A DNA stretch of 64,000 nucleotides. Source: Ottowia thiooxydans DSM 14619 (GTDB taxonomy: Bacteria; Pseudomonadota; Gammaproteobacteria; Burkholderiales; Burkholderiaceae_C). The position numbers were made by a program, and so were the translations under genes. Where the stretch lies: the NCBI RefSeq assembly GCF_000422885.1, contig NZ_AUGX01000020.1:51165-115164 (forward strand). The letters are read 5' to 3'. The notes below the pieces were generated by a model. It was not told where the DNA came from. It did not search any database and saw only the letters and a program-made list of their open reading frames with translations. Of this stretch, positions 8,387-17,302 are shown piece after piece (positions within the stretch are counted from its first letter, which is position 1; each line of letters begins with the position of its first letter).

Positions 8387-9553
8387 TTAGGTGGCCAGTT
8401 CGCGCATTACGGAATAGAGGGACGGCTGCTGCTCAAAGCCAATGCCTGGAGTTTGCGGAAGCCTGGCGAGGCCAGCTTCGATCGTGACCTCGTTGCCGAA
8501 GCCGCTGAATATCCCGAAGGTGTCCGGGTAGGATTCGCAGGCCCCCAGCCCAAGGCCGCCGACCAGTTGAAGGCACATCAGGTTGCCTCCATGCGGATAC
8601 ATGGATCGCCGCTCAAATCCATGTCGCTCAGCGACCTTCAGCACCTTCAGATATTCAGTAATGCCGAAGGCAAGAGGGGGGTCGATCTGGATGATGTCGC
8701 GATCAGCGCGGAATCCGCCATAAGATAAAAAATGGTCCAACTCCAAGGCGCAGGCCATGTTCTCTCCGGTAGCCAGCGGCCCATCGTATGCAGCAGAGAG
8801 TTCAGCGAAGCTTTGGTAGTCGAGGCAATCGCACGGTTCTTCGAACCAGCGCAGCTGGTACGGCGCGATGGCTTGCGCATAGGAGAGTGCCTGGGCTCGG
8901 TCGAAGCTGCAACTGGCGTCCACGGCCAGATTGCGTCCCTCCCCCATGACACTCAAGATGGCCTCAATGCGACGGCAGTCTTCGCCCATCGACATGCCTC
9001 CTATCTTCATCTTGACCATGTTGTAACCCGCATCCAGGTGGCGCTGCATTTCTTCGCGCAGGTCTGCCGCCGTCTGTCCTGGAAAATACCAACCGCCACC
9101 AACATAGGTGGGGGCTTGCGTCATGGTCCTGCCTTCGTTGAAACGATCAGCCAAGAGCCGATGCAACGGTTGCTCAGCGACTTTGGCGACGAGATCCCAC
9201 ACGGCAACGTCGACGGTTCCCATGGGGATGGAGCGTTCGGCGTAACCACCACGGCGCTCCCGATATTGCCCTTGACGGGCGATCGCGAAGGGGTCGAAGT
9301 TGCTGTGGTCAGGCTCCAGCAGGCTATGCGGGGATGCGGCCAGAATACGCGGGGCGATGCGTTCGCGAATCTGCTCACCGCATGCGTAGCGACCGAAGGA
9401 GTTGAAGGCGTACCCCACCAGAGGCTGGCCGTCGCGGATAACGTCTGACACCACGGCGACCACGCTGGTGGTCATCTGACTGAAATCTGAGCGGGCGTTG
9501 GAGAGGTGGGTCTGCAGTGGTACAGAGCGCTCAACGATGCGGGTGATGCGCAT
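8387..9553 (-). CDS. enolase-superfamily acid-sugar dehydratase, D-tartrate dehydratase-like
   Basis: 388-aa mandelate racemase/muconate-lactonising-family protein. Likely active-site residues are visible: K181 and K183 in VKMKIGG, metal ligands D212, E238 and E264, and the general acid/base H321 in MYPHGGN. Spacing and local sequence (for example VGYAFNSFGRY and RIEAILSVMGE) closely resemble my recollection of Bradyrhizobium D-tartrate dehydratase, which yields oxaloacetate. It starts two bases after the Bug stop codon, so it is translationally linked to the receptor. An alternative is a dehydratase for another D-hydroxy dicarboxylate. Confidence 0.75.
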   Translation of the reverse strand: MRITRIVERSVPLQTHLSNARSDFSQMTTSVVAVVSDVIRDGQPLVGYAFNSFGRYACGEQIRERIAPRILAASPHSLLEPDHSNFDPFAIARQGQYRERRGGYAERSIPMGTVDVAVWDLVAKVAEQPLHRLLADRFNEGRTMTQAPTYVGGGWYFPGQTAADLREEMQRHLDAGYNMVKMKIGGMSMGEDCRRIEAILSVMGEGRNLAVDASCSFDRAQALSYAQAIAPYQLRWFEEPCDCLDYQSFAELSAAYDGPLATGENMACALELDHFLSYGGFRADRDIIQIDPPLAFGITEYLKVLKVAERHGFERRSMYPHGGNLMCLQLVGGLGLGACESYPDTFGIFSGFGNEVTIEAGLARLPQTPGIGFEQQPSLYSVMRELAT

Positions 9554-9555
9554 GT

Positions 9556-10533
9556 TCAGTTGGGCGTAGCGCCAGAGGCTTTGACGGCGGCTGAAAACTT
9601 GCTCATCTGCTGCTCCACGAAGTTGATCGCGCGCGGAGCCGGAATCACTGTGGGTTCGAAGGAATTCTCAGCGAGCTTGGCCTGCACCTCGGGCTCCTCC
9701 ATAGTCTTGCCTATGGCTTGCACAAGCCGCGCATGTACATCCGCGGGTAGGCCCTTCGGGGTTGCGACTACCCATAGTGATGCGGCATCCACACCCGAAT
9801 AGCCGGCTTCGGCGAACGTTGGGGTCTGGGGAAATAGCCGTGAGCGAGCTTGGCCGGTGACCGCGATCGGAGCGAGGGTGCCTGATTGCACCTGTTGGGT
9901 GACCAGGCCCGCCAAGTTGAACATCATGTCGACCTGTCCTCCGAGCAGGTCCGAAATGGCTGGTCCAGCGCCCTTGTAAGGCACATGCAAAAGTTTGATC
10001 CCCGCTGCACTTTTGAGTATTTCGCCGTGCAGGTGGATGACAGTGCCAGAGCCTGCGGAAGCGAAGCTGAGTTGATCTGGTTGGGCCTTGGCCTGCGCTA
10101 CCAATTCAGCGACAGTGCGCGCCTTCACTCGTTGCGTATTCACGACCAGCACCGCATTGGCGGTGGCGATGACGGACAGGAAGTCGAAGTCGCGCAGACT
10201 GTTATAGGGAATTTTGGCGTACAGGCTGGGATTGATCGCGAAAGCGGTGTCGAGAAGGCCGAGGGTGTAGCCGTCTGGTGCGGCGCGCGCCACGAGCCCG
10301 CTGCCGATCATGCTGGCCGCACCGCCGTTGTTCTCCACGATCACTGGTTGGCCCAATACGGTGCTGAGCCGCTGCGCAAAGATGCGTCCCAGGAGGTCGG
10401 TGCTACCGCCTGCGTTATAGGGCACGATCAGTCGAAGAGGGCGATTGGGAAAGTCGGCGGCGAAGCCAGACGCAGGCAGCATGGCGGCGAGCAAGGCGCT
10501 GGCGAGGTACGAGCGGCGCGTGCAATTGGGCAT
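9556..10533 (-). CDS. Bug-family (TTT) periplasmic carboxylate receptor
   Basis: Periplasmic solute-binding protein of the tripartite tricarboxylate transporter family, 325 aa from the ATG at 10533. That start has AGGAG five bases upstream; a longer read to 10680 adds an unrelated hydrophilic extension. Signal peptide to about residue 25, then the family signatures RLIVPYNAGGSTDLLGR, QPVIVENNGGAASMIG and APDGYTLG. It lies between the AraC regulator gene and the tartrate-dehydratase-like gene, so it probably captures that dehydratase's substrate. No TctA/TctB membrane partner is nearby. Confidence 0.88.
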   Translation of the reverse strand: MPNCTRRSYLASALLAAMLPASGFAADFPNRPLRLIVPYNAGGSTDLLGRIFAQRLSTVLGQPVIVENNGGAASMIGSGLVARAAPDGYTLGLLDTAFAINPSLYAKIPYNSLRDFDFLSVIATANAVLVVNTQRVKARTVAELVAQAKAQPDQLSFASAGSGTVIHLHGEILKSAAGIKLLHVPYKGAGPAISDLLGGQVDMMFNLAGLVTQQVQSGTLAPIAVTGQARSRLFPQTPTFAEAGYSGVDAASLWVVATPKGLPADVHARLVQAIGKTMEEPEVQAKLAENSFEPTVIPAPRAINFVEQQMSKFSAAVKASGATPN

Positions 10534-10663
10534 CTGAACTCCTGTTGCTGAACCGGGAACGACTCCAGTATAGGAACGCCTATCCCGCACGCCCAATGGA
10601 GCGGATTGGGCAGAACTTGGACTTTTCGCCGTTCGGCGCTTAGATCGTGAACATGCGCCCAGT

Positions 10664-11590
10664 TCAGGCGATGCGCGCAAGCGTGGCTTGTTGCTGCTGG
10701 CGGAAGATGCTCGGGCTCAGTCCGCGCAACTGGCGGAAGCGGCGGGAGAAGTACGCCTCGTCCTCAAAGCCCACACGCACGGCGATTTCGGAAATAGGCC
10801 GATCAGTGGTTGCCAGCATACGGCAGGCAAGGTCCATCCTCCGCGCGGTAACGATCTCTACAAACGTATTTCCCGTCTCGCGCTTGAGAAGGTGCGCGAG
10901 GTAACTCGGCGAGAGGAAGGCTGCCGCCGCCGCATCGCTCAAAGTGATTGGCTCAGCCAGATGAGCACGGATGTACCGGCTAACACGTGCCAGCGAGGCG
11001 CGCCGGCTGCCAGTCAATAGGTTTTGGGTTGCTAGCCGCTGCAACGCGGCATCCCAGCGGCGACAAACCAAGCCAATCAGGCGGGTCAGATCTGCGCGGA
11101 TGAATTCAGTGGCGTAGAAGCCTCCCTGCTGTTGCTCTTTCAACATGCGCGCACACAGCAACGCCGCTTCCTGAAGTTCCGCACCTTCGAGCATGAAGTC
11201 CATGTGCTCCTGGTACATGAAGGGCGCAAGCTCAGGCAACTCGCCTAAAGGAAGGTCCTCAAGCTCCAGCAAGTTCAGAGAGCTCTCTGGGCGCAGGAAG
11301 CCCAGCCGGTAGTTGATCAGGAAAAAATCACCGCCCTCCACATGGTCGATGCGGTGCATGCGCATGGGCAGAATGAAGCTGACGGTGCCCGGCCGAATGG
11401 GAAGGGTGGTTGCCCCGAGCGTTTGCTGAGTACTGCCGGCCAGATTGACATGGATCTGGAAGTAGTCATGCCTATGCAGCGGCGGCTGCGGCATCTCGGT
11501 GGAGCCACTGTCGCGAATCAGGAAAGCGCCGGTGGGCAAGAAATCGTCGCTGCGATTCGTTCTTGTCGCAACGGTTGCTGATTTAGCCAT
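10664..11590 (-). CDS. AraC-family transcriptional regulator
   Basis: 308-aa regulator with an N-terminal cupin-like ligand domain (motif HRHDYFQIHVNLAG, typical of AraC-type sensing domains). Two C-terminal helix-turn-helix motifs lie at about 215-300, ending in the conserved VGFEDEAYFSRRFRQLRGLSPS. The start at 11590 is preferred over 11617 because GGAAGG lies six bases upstream. It is encoded just upstream of, and in the same direction as, the Bug/dehydratase/FAH genes, so it is the probable local activator, responding to the imported acid. Confidence 0.88.
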   Translation of the reverse strand: MAKSATVATRTNRSDDFLPTGAFLIRDSGSTEMPQPPLHRHDYFQIHVNLAGSTQQTLGATTLPIRPGTVSFILPMRMHRIDHVEGGDFFLINYRLGFLRPESSLNLLELEDLPLGELPELAPFMYQEHMDFMLEGAELQEAALLCARMLKEQQQGGFYATEFIRADLTRLIGLVCRRWDAALQRLATQNLLTGSRRASLARVSRYIRAHLAEPITLSDAAAAAFLSPSYLAHLLKRETGNTFVEIVTARRMDLACRMLATTDRPISEIAVRVGFEDEAYFSRRFRQLRGLSPSIFRQQQQATLARIA

Positions 11591-11725
11591 CCCGGCCCTT
11601 CCGTTCATCCCGCGCAAGCAAGAAACCAGTCCCGCTGCACACGGGCTTTCTGGATCTTGCTCGGGCGAGGAGGGGGCTCATTCAGCGTTGTTCCCGGGAA
11701 GGTTTCGACTCCACCGGTGCAACGC

Positions 11726-14035
11726 TCAAGCGCTTCGCCGCGCCGCTGCCTCTGCCACTGAAAGCGCCGTCATGTTGACCAGCCTGCGCACCGTGGCTGA
11801 AGGCGTCAACACATGGGCTGGCGCTGCTGTGCCCAGCAGCATGGGTCCAATCGTCACACCATGGCCCACCGTGATCTTGAGCACGTTGAACAAGATGTTG
11901 GCTGCGTCCAGATTGGGGCACACCAGCAGGTTGGCTTCGCCAGTGAGCGTGCTATCTGCCACCGCGCGGTCGCGCAGGACGGAAGACAATGCCGTGTCGC
12001 CATGCATTTCACCATCGCACTCGATATCGGGTGCGAGTTCGCGGAACAGATCGCGGGCACGCCGCATCTTGAGTGCCGACCCACGCTTGGAGGTGCCGAA
12101 ATTGGAGTGCGAGAGGAATGCCACCTTGGGTGGCAGGCCGAAGTTCTCCACTTCTTTGGCTGCCATTTTTGCGATGGCGGCCAGCAGCTCGGCGCTGGGG
12201 TCTTCATTGACGTAGGTGTCGGTCATGAACAGCGTGCGGTCTTCCAGCATCAGCGCGTTCAACGTGGCCAGGCCGGGCGCACCAGGTTCCACACCGATGA
12301 TGGATTCGATGTGCTCCAGGTGCTGATCGAATCGCCCCAGTGTTCCGCACAGCATGGCATCGGCATCGCCCAGGTGCACCATCAGCGCGGCGATGATGGT
12401 GCTGGAGCGGCGTACTGCCGCCTTGGCCACTTCAGTGGTCACCCCATTGCGCCCCATCAGGCCGTGATAGGTTTCCCAGTACTGCCGAAAGCGTGGATCA
12501 TCATCTGGGTTGACGTTTTCAACGTCTTTCCCCAGGCGGATGCGCAGACCGGCTTTCAGAATGCGTTGTTCGATAACCGCAGGGCGGCCGATGAGGATGG
12601 GCAGAGCCAGGTTATCGTCCACCGCGATCTGGGCTGCGCGCAGCACGCGCTCATCTTCACCTTCCGCATAGGCCACGCGCTTTTGCGCCTTCGGCACTGC
12701 TTTCGCGGCCGCAAACACCGGCTGCATCACCATGCCGGTTTGATAGACAAAGCGGCCCAGGCTGGCGCGGTAAGCATCCATGTCTTCGATTGGCCGTGTG
12801 GCCACGCCAGAAGCGACCGCTGCTTCTGCCACGGCGGGCGCGATGCGCAAGATCAAACGCGGGTCAAACGGCGTGGGAATGATGTAGTCCGGGCCGAACT
12901 GGAGATCCTTGCCAGCGTAAGCGGCAGCTACCTCGGCGCTGGATTCGGCTTTGGCAAGCGCGGCGATTTCGCGCACACAGGCGAGCTTCATCTCTTCCGT
13001 GATCTTGGTGGCGCCGCAATCGAGCGCGCCGCGGAAGATATAGGGAAAGCACAGGACGTTGTTGACCTGGTTCGGGTAGTCTGATCGCCCCGTGGCCACG
13101 ATGCAATCCGGCCGTGCGGCCTTGGCCAATTCAGGGCGGATTTCGGGCTCAGGGTTGGCCAGAGCCAGGATCACAGGTTTGTCGGCCATGGTCTTGACCA
13201 TGTCCTCCGTCAGCACGCCAGGAGCTGAGCAACCCAGGAATACGTCAGCACCTTTGACCGCATCAGCCAGCGTGCGGGCATCGGTTTTTTGGGCGTATCT
13301 GGCTTTGGAGGCGTCGTAGCCACCTGGGCGGCCTTCATAGATCACGCCTTTGGAGTCGCAAGCGAACACGTTTTTGGGATTCACCCCAAGCGCGACCATC
13401 ACGTCCAGGCAGGCAATGGCTGCCGCGCCGGCCCCGGATACCGCCAGCTTGACCTGGCCGATTTCTTTACCCACCAGCTCAAGCCCATTGAGCAGGGCCG
13501 CTGAGGAGATGATGGCCGTGCCATGTTGGTCGTCATGGAACACCGGAATGTTCATGCGTTCGCGCAGCTTGGTCTCGATGTAGAAGCACTCAGGTGCTTT
13601 GATGTCCTCGAGGTTGATGCCGCCCAAAGTGGGCTCCAGAGCAGCGATCATGTCGACCAGCTTGTCCGGATCGCGCTCGTCCAGTTCGATATCGAACACG
13701 TCGATGCCCGCGAATTTCTTGAACAAGCAGCCTTTGCCCTCCATCACGGGCTTGCTGGCCAGTGGGCCAATGTCGCCCAAGCCCAGCACGGCGGTGCCGT
13801 TGGTGATCACGGCTACGAGGTTTCCGCGCGAGGTGTATTCAGCTGCCTTGGAAGGGTCGGCCTGAATGTCCAGGCAAGGATAGGCTACGCCCGGTGAATA
13901 GGCGAGCGATAGATCGAGCTGGTTGGAGAGGGGTTTCGTGGGAGAAACGGCGATCTTGCCCCGTGTGGGAGACCGGTGATATTCGCGCGCAGCATCGCGC
14001 AGCGCCATTTCCGTGGGTGAAAGCTGTTGTGGCAT
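11726..14035 (-). CDS. maeB: NADP-dependent malic enzyme (MaeB type, with phosphotransacetylase-like domain)
   Basis: Oxidative decarboxylation of malate to pyruvate with NADPH production, cytoplasmic. The 769-aa product has the malic enzyme N-terminal domain (about 15-150), the NAD(P)-binding domain (about 160-400, motif [15 protein letters not shown]) and a C-terminal PTA_PTB domain (about 430-765). The PTA part is regulatory, not catalytic, in characterised MaeB enzymes. The start at 14035 has AGAGGA nine bases upstream and gives the normal family length; the frame is open to 14101. Monocistronic. Confidence 0.93.
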   Translation of the reverse strand: MPQQLSPTEMALRDAAREYHRSPTRGKIAVSPTKPLSNQLDLSLAYSPGVAYPCLDIQADPSKAAEYTSRGNLVAVITNGTAVLGLGDIGPLASKPVMEGKGCLFKKFAGIDVFDIELDERDPDKLVDMIAALEPTLGGINLEDIKAPECFYIETKLRERMNIPVFHDDQHGTAIISSAALLNGLELVGKEIGQVKLAVSGAGAAAIACLDVMVALGVNPKNVFACDSKGVIYEGRPGGYDASKARYAQKTDARTLADAVKGADVFLGCSAPGVLTEDMVKTMADKPVILALANPEPEIRPELAKAARPDCIVATGRSDYPNQVNNVLCFPYIFRGALDCGATKITEEMKLACVREIAALAKAESSAEVAAAYAGKDLQFGPDYIIPTPFDPRLILRIAPAVAEAAVASGVATRPIEDMDAYRASLGRFVYQTGMVMQPVFAAAKAVPKAQKRVAYAEGEDERVLRAAQIAVDDNLALPILIGRPAVIEQRILKAGLRIRLGKDVENVNPDDDPRFRQYWETYHGLMGRNGVTTEVAKAAVRRSSTIIAALMVHLGDADAMLCGTLGRFDQHLEHIESIIGVEPGAPGLATLNALMLEDRTLFMTDTYVNEDPSAELLAAIAKMAAKEVENFGLPPKVAFLSHSNFGTSKRGSALKMRRARDLFRELAPDIECDGEMHGDTALSSVLRDRAVADSTLTGEANLLVCPNLDAANILFNVLKITVGHGVTIGPMLLGTAAPAHVLTPSATVRRLVNMTALSVAEAAARRSA

Positions 14036-14234
14036 ATGGTGTCGTCCTCTTTTTATCCGTCCGCGTGAGAAGCCGCCAGTTCCGGAAAAAACGGGAGGCA
14101 CCTCTAGCCTAACCCAAAATCGGACGTTGCCCGAGAAGCCAGTAGGAGGGTTTTCCTGGTCCGGCTCCTTCTCGGCGCAAAGTTGAATGCCCGCACAACG
14201 GGTTCACCCGCCATCATTGCAGCGTTTGAGGCCT

Positions 14235-14313
14235 TGAAAAACGTTATCTGCGTTACAAGCTTCCACCGGGTTGCTGACCCGGTGGTCTTGCGGGCCTTGA
14301 TGGCCGTTTTTCA
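14235..14313. terminator. nested inverted repeat downstream of the DUF2917 gene
   Basis: In the 285-base gap between maeB (start) and the DUF2917 gene (stop). An outer 9-bp repeat (14235-14243 with 14305-14313) encloses a perfect 8-bp hairpin (CCACCGGG at 14263-14270, CCCGGTGG at 14278-14285). It could form a structured transcription end for the minus-strand DUF2917 gene. There is no long T-run directly after the inner stem, so Rho-independent function is uncertain. Confidence 0.35.
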
Positions 14314-14320
14314 GTGAGCT

Positions 14321-14791
14321 CTAGCGAGGTGCTGTGGCGGGCGTGAGCCGTTCGCCGCTCCAGGTCAACACCCCCCACACCAGGCGTTTGAAGGCGCCTC
14401 GGGCTTCATTCAGCGCTCGACTTAGCTCGCCAGCCGGCTGCGCCACGGTGGTTTCCCAGGATGCGGCGGCGGCGGAGGGCGGGGATGCAATCCAGTCGAA
14501 GTTCACTGCGGGAGTGCTCGCGGCGCAGGCGCCCTGGGCAACGATGGGCTCCAACACGATCTGCCGGCCTGCGCGCAATGCTAGCCGCGCTCCGGGCTGA
14601 AGGTGCAAATCGCCCAGAGGGCCGCTTTCCAGGCCCTCGTGAGGGCCATCCAAGGTAGCCCAGACGGCGCCGTGAATGATCAGAATTTCGCCATTCTGGC
14701 GCGGCCGCAGCGTCATGGCGTGTCCTGGCTCCAATGTCCATGCGCCGCTCGCACGGCCTAGCGTGGGCAGGTAGGGTGTATTGGATGTCAT
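14321..14791 (-). CDS. DUF2917 domain protein
   Basis: 156-aa cytoplasmic protein of unknown function. Residues 20-80 form a small cupin-like beta domain with the DUF2917 pattern: GAVWATLDGP, then LQPGARLALRAGRQIVLEP. The C-terminal 50 residues are Ala/Glu-rich and helical. AGGAG sits seven bases before the ATG at 14791. The gene is divergent from a LysR regulator across a short gap. This pairing recurs in Burkholderiales to my knowledge, and suggests the LysR protein controls it. Confidence 0.75.
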   Translation of the reverse strand: MTSNTPYLPTLGRASGAWTLEPGHAMTLRPRQNGEILIIHGAVWATLDGPHEGLESGPLGDLHLQPGARLALRAGRQIVLEPIVAQGACAASTPAVNFDWIASPPSAAAASWETTVAQPAGELSRALNEARGAFKRLVWGVLTWSGERLTPATAPR

Positions 14792-14903
14792 GGCAGGCTC
14801 CTAGGGGGCGGTTTCAGAATGAGTTGGTAGACGCTATCGTGCGCTTGCTCTCATTGACAGTCCAATGAATTTAAGCAACGCTATTGATTCCGAAATCACA
14901 TTA

Positions 14904-15899
14904 ATGGTTGGCGCCATGCTCCATTCTCAAACCCATCTTCGTAGCCGCCCTATCCAGGCGGGCCATCTGCGCGCCTTCGAAGCGGTGGCGCGGCATTTGA
15001 ACTTTCGTATGGCGGCCGAGGAGATGGCGCTCACCCAATCTGCCGTGAGCCGACAGATCCAGGGATTGGAAGATGAAGTGGGCGTGGCGCTCTTTCTGCG
15101 CCATACGCGTGCGGTGGAACTCACCGCTGCGGGTATGCAACTGCTTCAAGCCGTGGCACAGGCGCTGCCACGAATCGATGGGGCTGTACGGCATATTCGC
15201 CAGACCGCAGGGCGTAAGCAGGTGTCCATCACCACTTTCGCCTCGTTCGCTTCGATGTGGCTGATCCCCCGCCTGGAGGTGTTTCAGCGAGAAAATCCGG
15301 ATATCGACATCCGCATAGACGCTTCCGACACTGCCTTCGACCTCGATCTGGCCGATATCGACGTCGCCATACGCTATGCGCCAGCAGCCAATATGCCCCC
15401 TTCGGCGCGAAGATTGTTCGGTGAGTCGGTCACGCCTATGGCCAGCCCGTGGTTGCTTAAAAGCAGTCCTGCCATCAGGCAGCCGCGCGATGTGCTGGCG
15501 TTCACGCTGATCGAGGCCGGCGATGCCTACACCCCGCACCTCGAGTGGCTGACCTGGCGGCGCTGGCTTGATTCCAACGGATTGGGCCATGCCCAGCCCA
15601 AGCGTTGGTTGAGTTTCAACTATGCCTACCAGATGGTGCAGGCGGCGCTGTCAGGGCAGGGCTTGGTGCTGGCGCGTCCGCCGCTGGTAGCAGAAAACCT
15701 CGCCAGCGGCGATCTGATTGAGGTGTTGCCCGGTGCCAGGCTGCACTCACCTATGGCCTACTGGATGTTGGTGGCCCCCCGAAGCGGTTCACGTCCCGAA
15801 GTTCAGGCGTTTTCCCAATGGCTATTAGCGCAGGCTGTGGCCACGCGCCTTACGAGTGGAGAAGGAGAGGATCCTGATCTGGTGAACGATCTGGATTGA
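14904..15899 (+). CDS. LysR-family regulator (GcvA-like)
   Basis: 331-aa LysR-type transcriptional regulator. The winged helix-turn-helix occupies about residues 10-75 (FRMAAEEMALTQSAVSRQIQ), and a periplasmic-binding-protein-like effector domain runs from about 95 (SITTFASFASMWLIPRLEVF). The sub-type resembles GcvA/AmpR, judging by the MWLIPRL and DIDVAIRY motifs. In-frame ATGs at 14865, 14904 and 14916 are possible; none has a strong ribosome-binding site. 14904 is chosen because it leaves room for the divergent promoters. It probably regulates the DUF2917 gene next to it. Confidence 0.85.
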   Translation: MVGAMLHSQTHLRSRPIQAGHLRAFEAVARHLNFRMAAEEMALTQSAVSRQIQGLEDEVGVALFLRHTRAVELTAAGMQLLQAVAQALPRIDGAVRHIRQTAGRKQVSITTFASFASMWLIPRLEVFQRENPDIDIRIDASDTAFDLDLADIDVAIRYAPAANMPPSARRLFGESVTPMASPWLLKSSPAIRQPRDVLAFTLIEAGDAYTPHLEWLTWRRWLDSNGLGHAQPKRWLSFNYAYQMVQAALSGQGLVLARPPLVAENLASGDLIEVLPGARLHSPMAYWMLVAPRSGSRPEVQAFSQWLLAQAVATRLTSGEGEDPDLVNDLD

Positions 15900-15926
15900 G
15901 ATACGCCCCACTCATTCCAACCAACT

Positions 15927-16484
15927 CTATTCGGGGCCCGCCTCTATAGGAGTCTGCCCCGTGCAACTTACCAGAACGACCTCACAGGAAGCCAATGACG
16001 CGAGTTGTTGCCCTGCCTGACATGTGGAACCCGCGCCGATCGCGCCAACACTGACAATCAGGTTGCCAATGATCAAAGGCGTACCACTGGTGTTCGTGAT
16101 CGTCGTATTGGGCTCGGTAATCGGAATACTTCCGCCTGTAGCATTGGCCAGGCTTGCTGTGGCTGCTTCCGCCAATGACGAAAATTGGTTGCTGCCATTC
16201 GCAGCCAAGAAAAGCGATACACCCAGAACAGCAACGATCTTCTGGAATTTATTCAAGCGGAGATGACGTGCAACCAAAATCGCAAGCAAGGAAGCCAGGA
16301 CAAGCAATCCCCAGGTGGAGGAAGAAGGAACTGCAGTCGGGGTGGCCGGCACGGCGGCGTAGCTCAGCATTGCCATGCACATAGGAGGAAGCACTTGGGC
16401 CTGAGCAGTTACCGAAAAAAGGCTAGACCCCAGGCTGGCACCTACCGCAAGGGTATGGGCCCGACACCACTTGAAATTGCTCAT
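15927..16484 (-). CDS. probable midcut-by-XrtH (exosortase H) substrate protein
   Basis: 185-aa exported protein. A signal peptide ends near AQA (about 29). A PEP-CTERM-like sorting signal follows in mid-protein: VPSSSTWGLL (52-61) leading into a hydrophobic helix (59-72) and a basic patch (RHLR). A second hydrophobic helix lies at about 82-95. The C-terminal domain is Thr/Ser-rich, with two cysteines. A sorting signal in the middle rather than at the C-terminus is the hallmark of the family named midcut-by-XrtH. The assignment is from pattern memory; no exosortase gene lies in the window. The start lacks a clear ribosome-binding site. Confidence 0.55.
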   Translation of the reverse strand: MSNFKWCRAHTLAVGASLGSSLFSVTAQAQVLPPMCMAMLSYAAVPATPTAVPSSSTWGLLVLASLLAILVARHLRLNKFQKIVAVLGVSLFLAANGSNQFSSLAEAATASLANATGGSIPITEPNTTITNTSGTPLIIGNLIVSVGAIGAGSTCQAGQQLASLASCEVVLVSCTGQTPIEAGPE

Positions 16485-16716
16485 ATTAAGACCTGGTTAA
16501 GGGTTCAGAAAAAATGCAAGTGGTGCGCTGGACATGCGCTTGCAGCCGGACGGGTCGAATATCTCGCATGCGATATCCAATCCAGTTTTTGGGCCAGGCC
16601 AACCTCTGGCTAAAGCCTGATATTCGAGTAGCGAATGATCACGACTAATGGCATTAAACCGTTGGTATTGCTTTTTTGTCAAGAAAGCGTGTTTTGGACG
16701 CCAACATGGAAGGAAG

Positions 16717-17301
16717 TTACTGAGGCCAGACAATGCCGTTGTCGTTCAAGATGGCATCGAGCGGTTGATCATGCGCTTCAGGTTCGAAATCGTCGATGAA
16801 ACCATTGGTAAAACCGAGCCCCACGGTGTGGGGGCGCGGTTCAAGCGCGGCGAGCGTGCGGTCATAGAAGCCGCCGCCGTAGCCCAGCCTGTAGCCACCT
16901 GGTGCATAGCCTACGCAGGGCACGAAGAGCAGGGTCGGGGTAATGAGTTCGGTATCCTTGGGCTTGGGTATTCCGTAGGCGTCTTCTTCCATGGGGCAAC
17001 CGGGGTACCAAACGTGGAAGGTAAGCGTTTTGTGTACTTTGTCGATCACCGGCAGGCCTATGCGGCGGCGCTGCGCTTCGCCCTGTAATTCTCCATCCTC
17101 TTTCCAGCGGTGGAGCGCGGGCAGGGGATCGAATTCGCCTTTGATGGGCCAATAGGCTCCAATCACAGTGTCGGGGCGGTCCAGGAGCCAGATCCGCATG
17201 ACGCTTTGCAGCATATCGGCGCGTGCCAGCCGGTCTTCCAGGTGAAGGCGTTGCTCGATCAGGCGCTCACGCAGTGCCTTTTTTCTGTGGGAATTGTCCA
17301 T
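16717..17301 (-). CDS. 5-formyltetrahydrofolate cyclo-ligase
   Basis: Converts 5-formyl-THF to 5,10-methenyl-THF using ATP, salvaging folate. 194 aa from ATG 17301; the frame is open further upstream but begins to overlap slt and loses homology. Motifs: basic N-terminal RKKALRERL, Mg/ATP loop LLFVPCVGYAPGGYRLGYGGGFYDR (given here only as the family signature, residues about 135-160) and the C-terminal LDAI. The start abuts that of slt on the other strand with a single base between them. Confidence 0.9.
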   Translation of the reverse strand: MDNSHRKKALRERLIEQRLHLEDRLARADMLQSVMRIWLLDRPDTVIGAYWPIKGEFDPLPALHRWKEDGELQGEAQRRRIGLPVIDKVHKTLTFHVWYPGCPMEEDAYGIPKPKDTELITPTLLFVPCVGYAPGGYRLGYGGGFYDRTLAALEPRPHTVGLGFTNGFIDDFEPEAHDQPLDAILNDNGIVWPQ

Positions 17302-17302
17302 A

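Noticed and set aside
11813..13084. 423-codon plus-strand open frame
   Set aside because: Antisense to maeB, which has full homology and a ribosome-binding site; the frame is a GC-rich shadow with His/Gln-rich low-complexity composition.
16497..16733. 78-codon frame and other small frames between the midcut protein and fthC
   Set aside because: No ribosome-binding site or family pattern; it overlaps the 3' end of a real gene.
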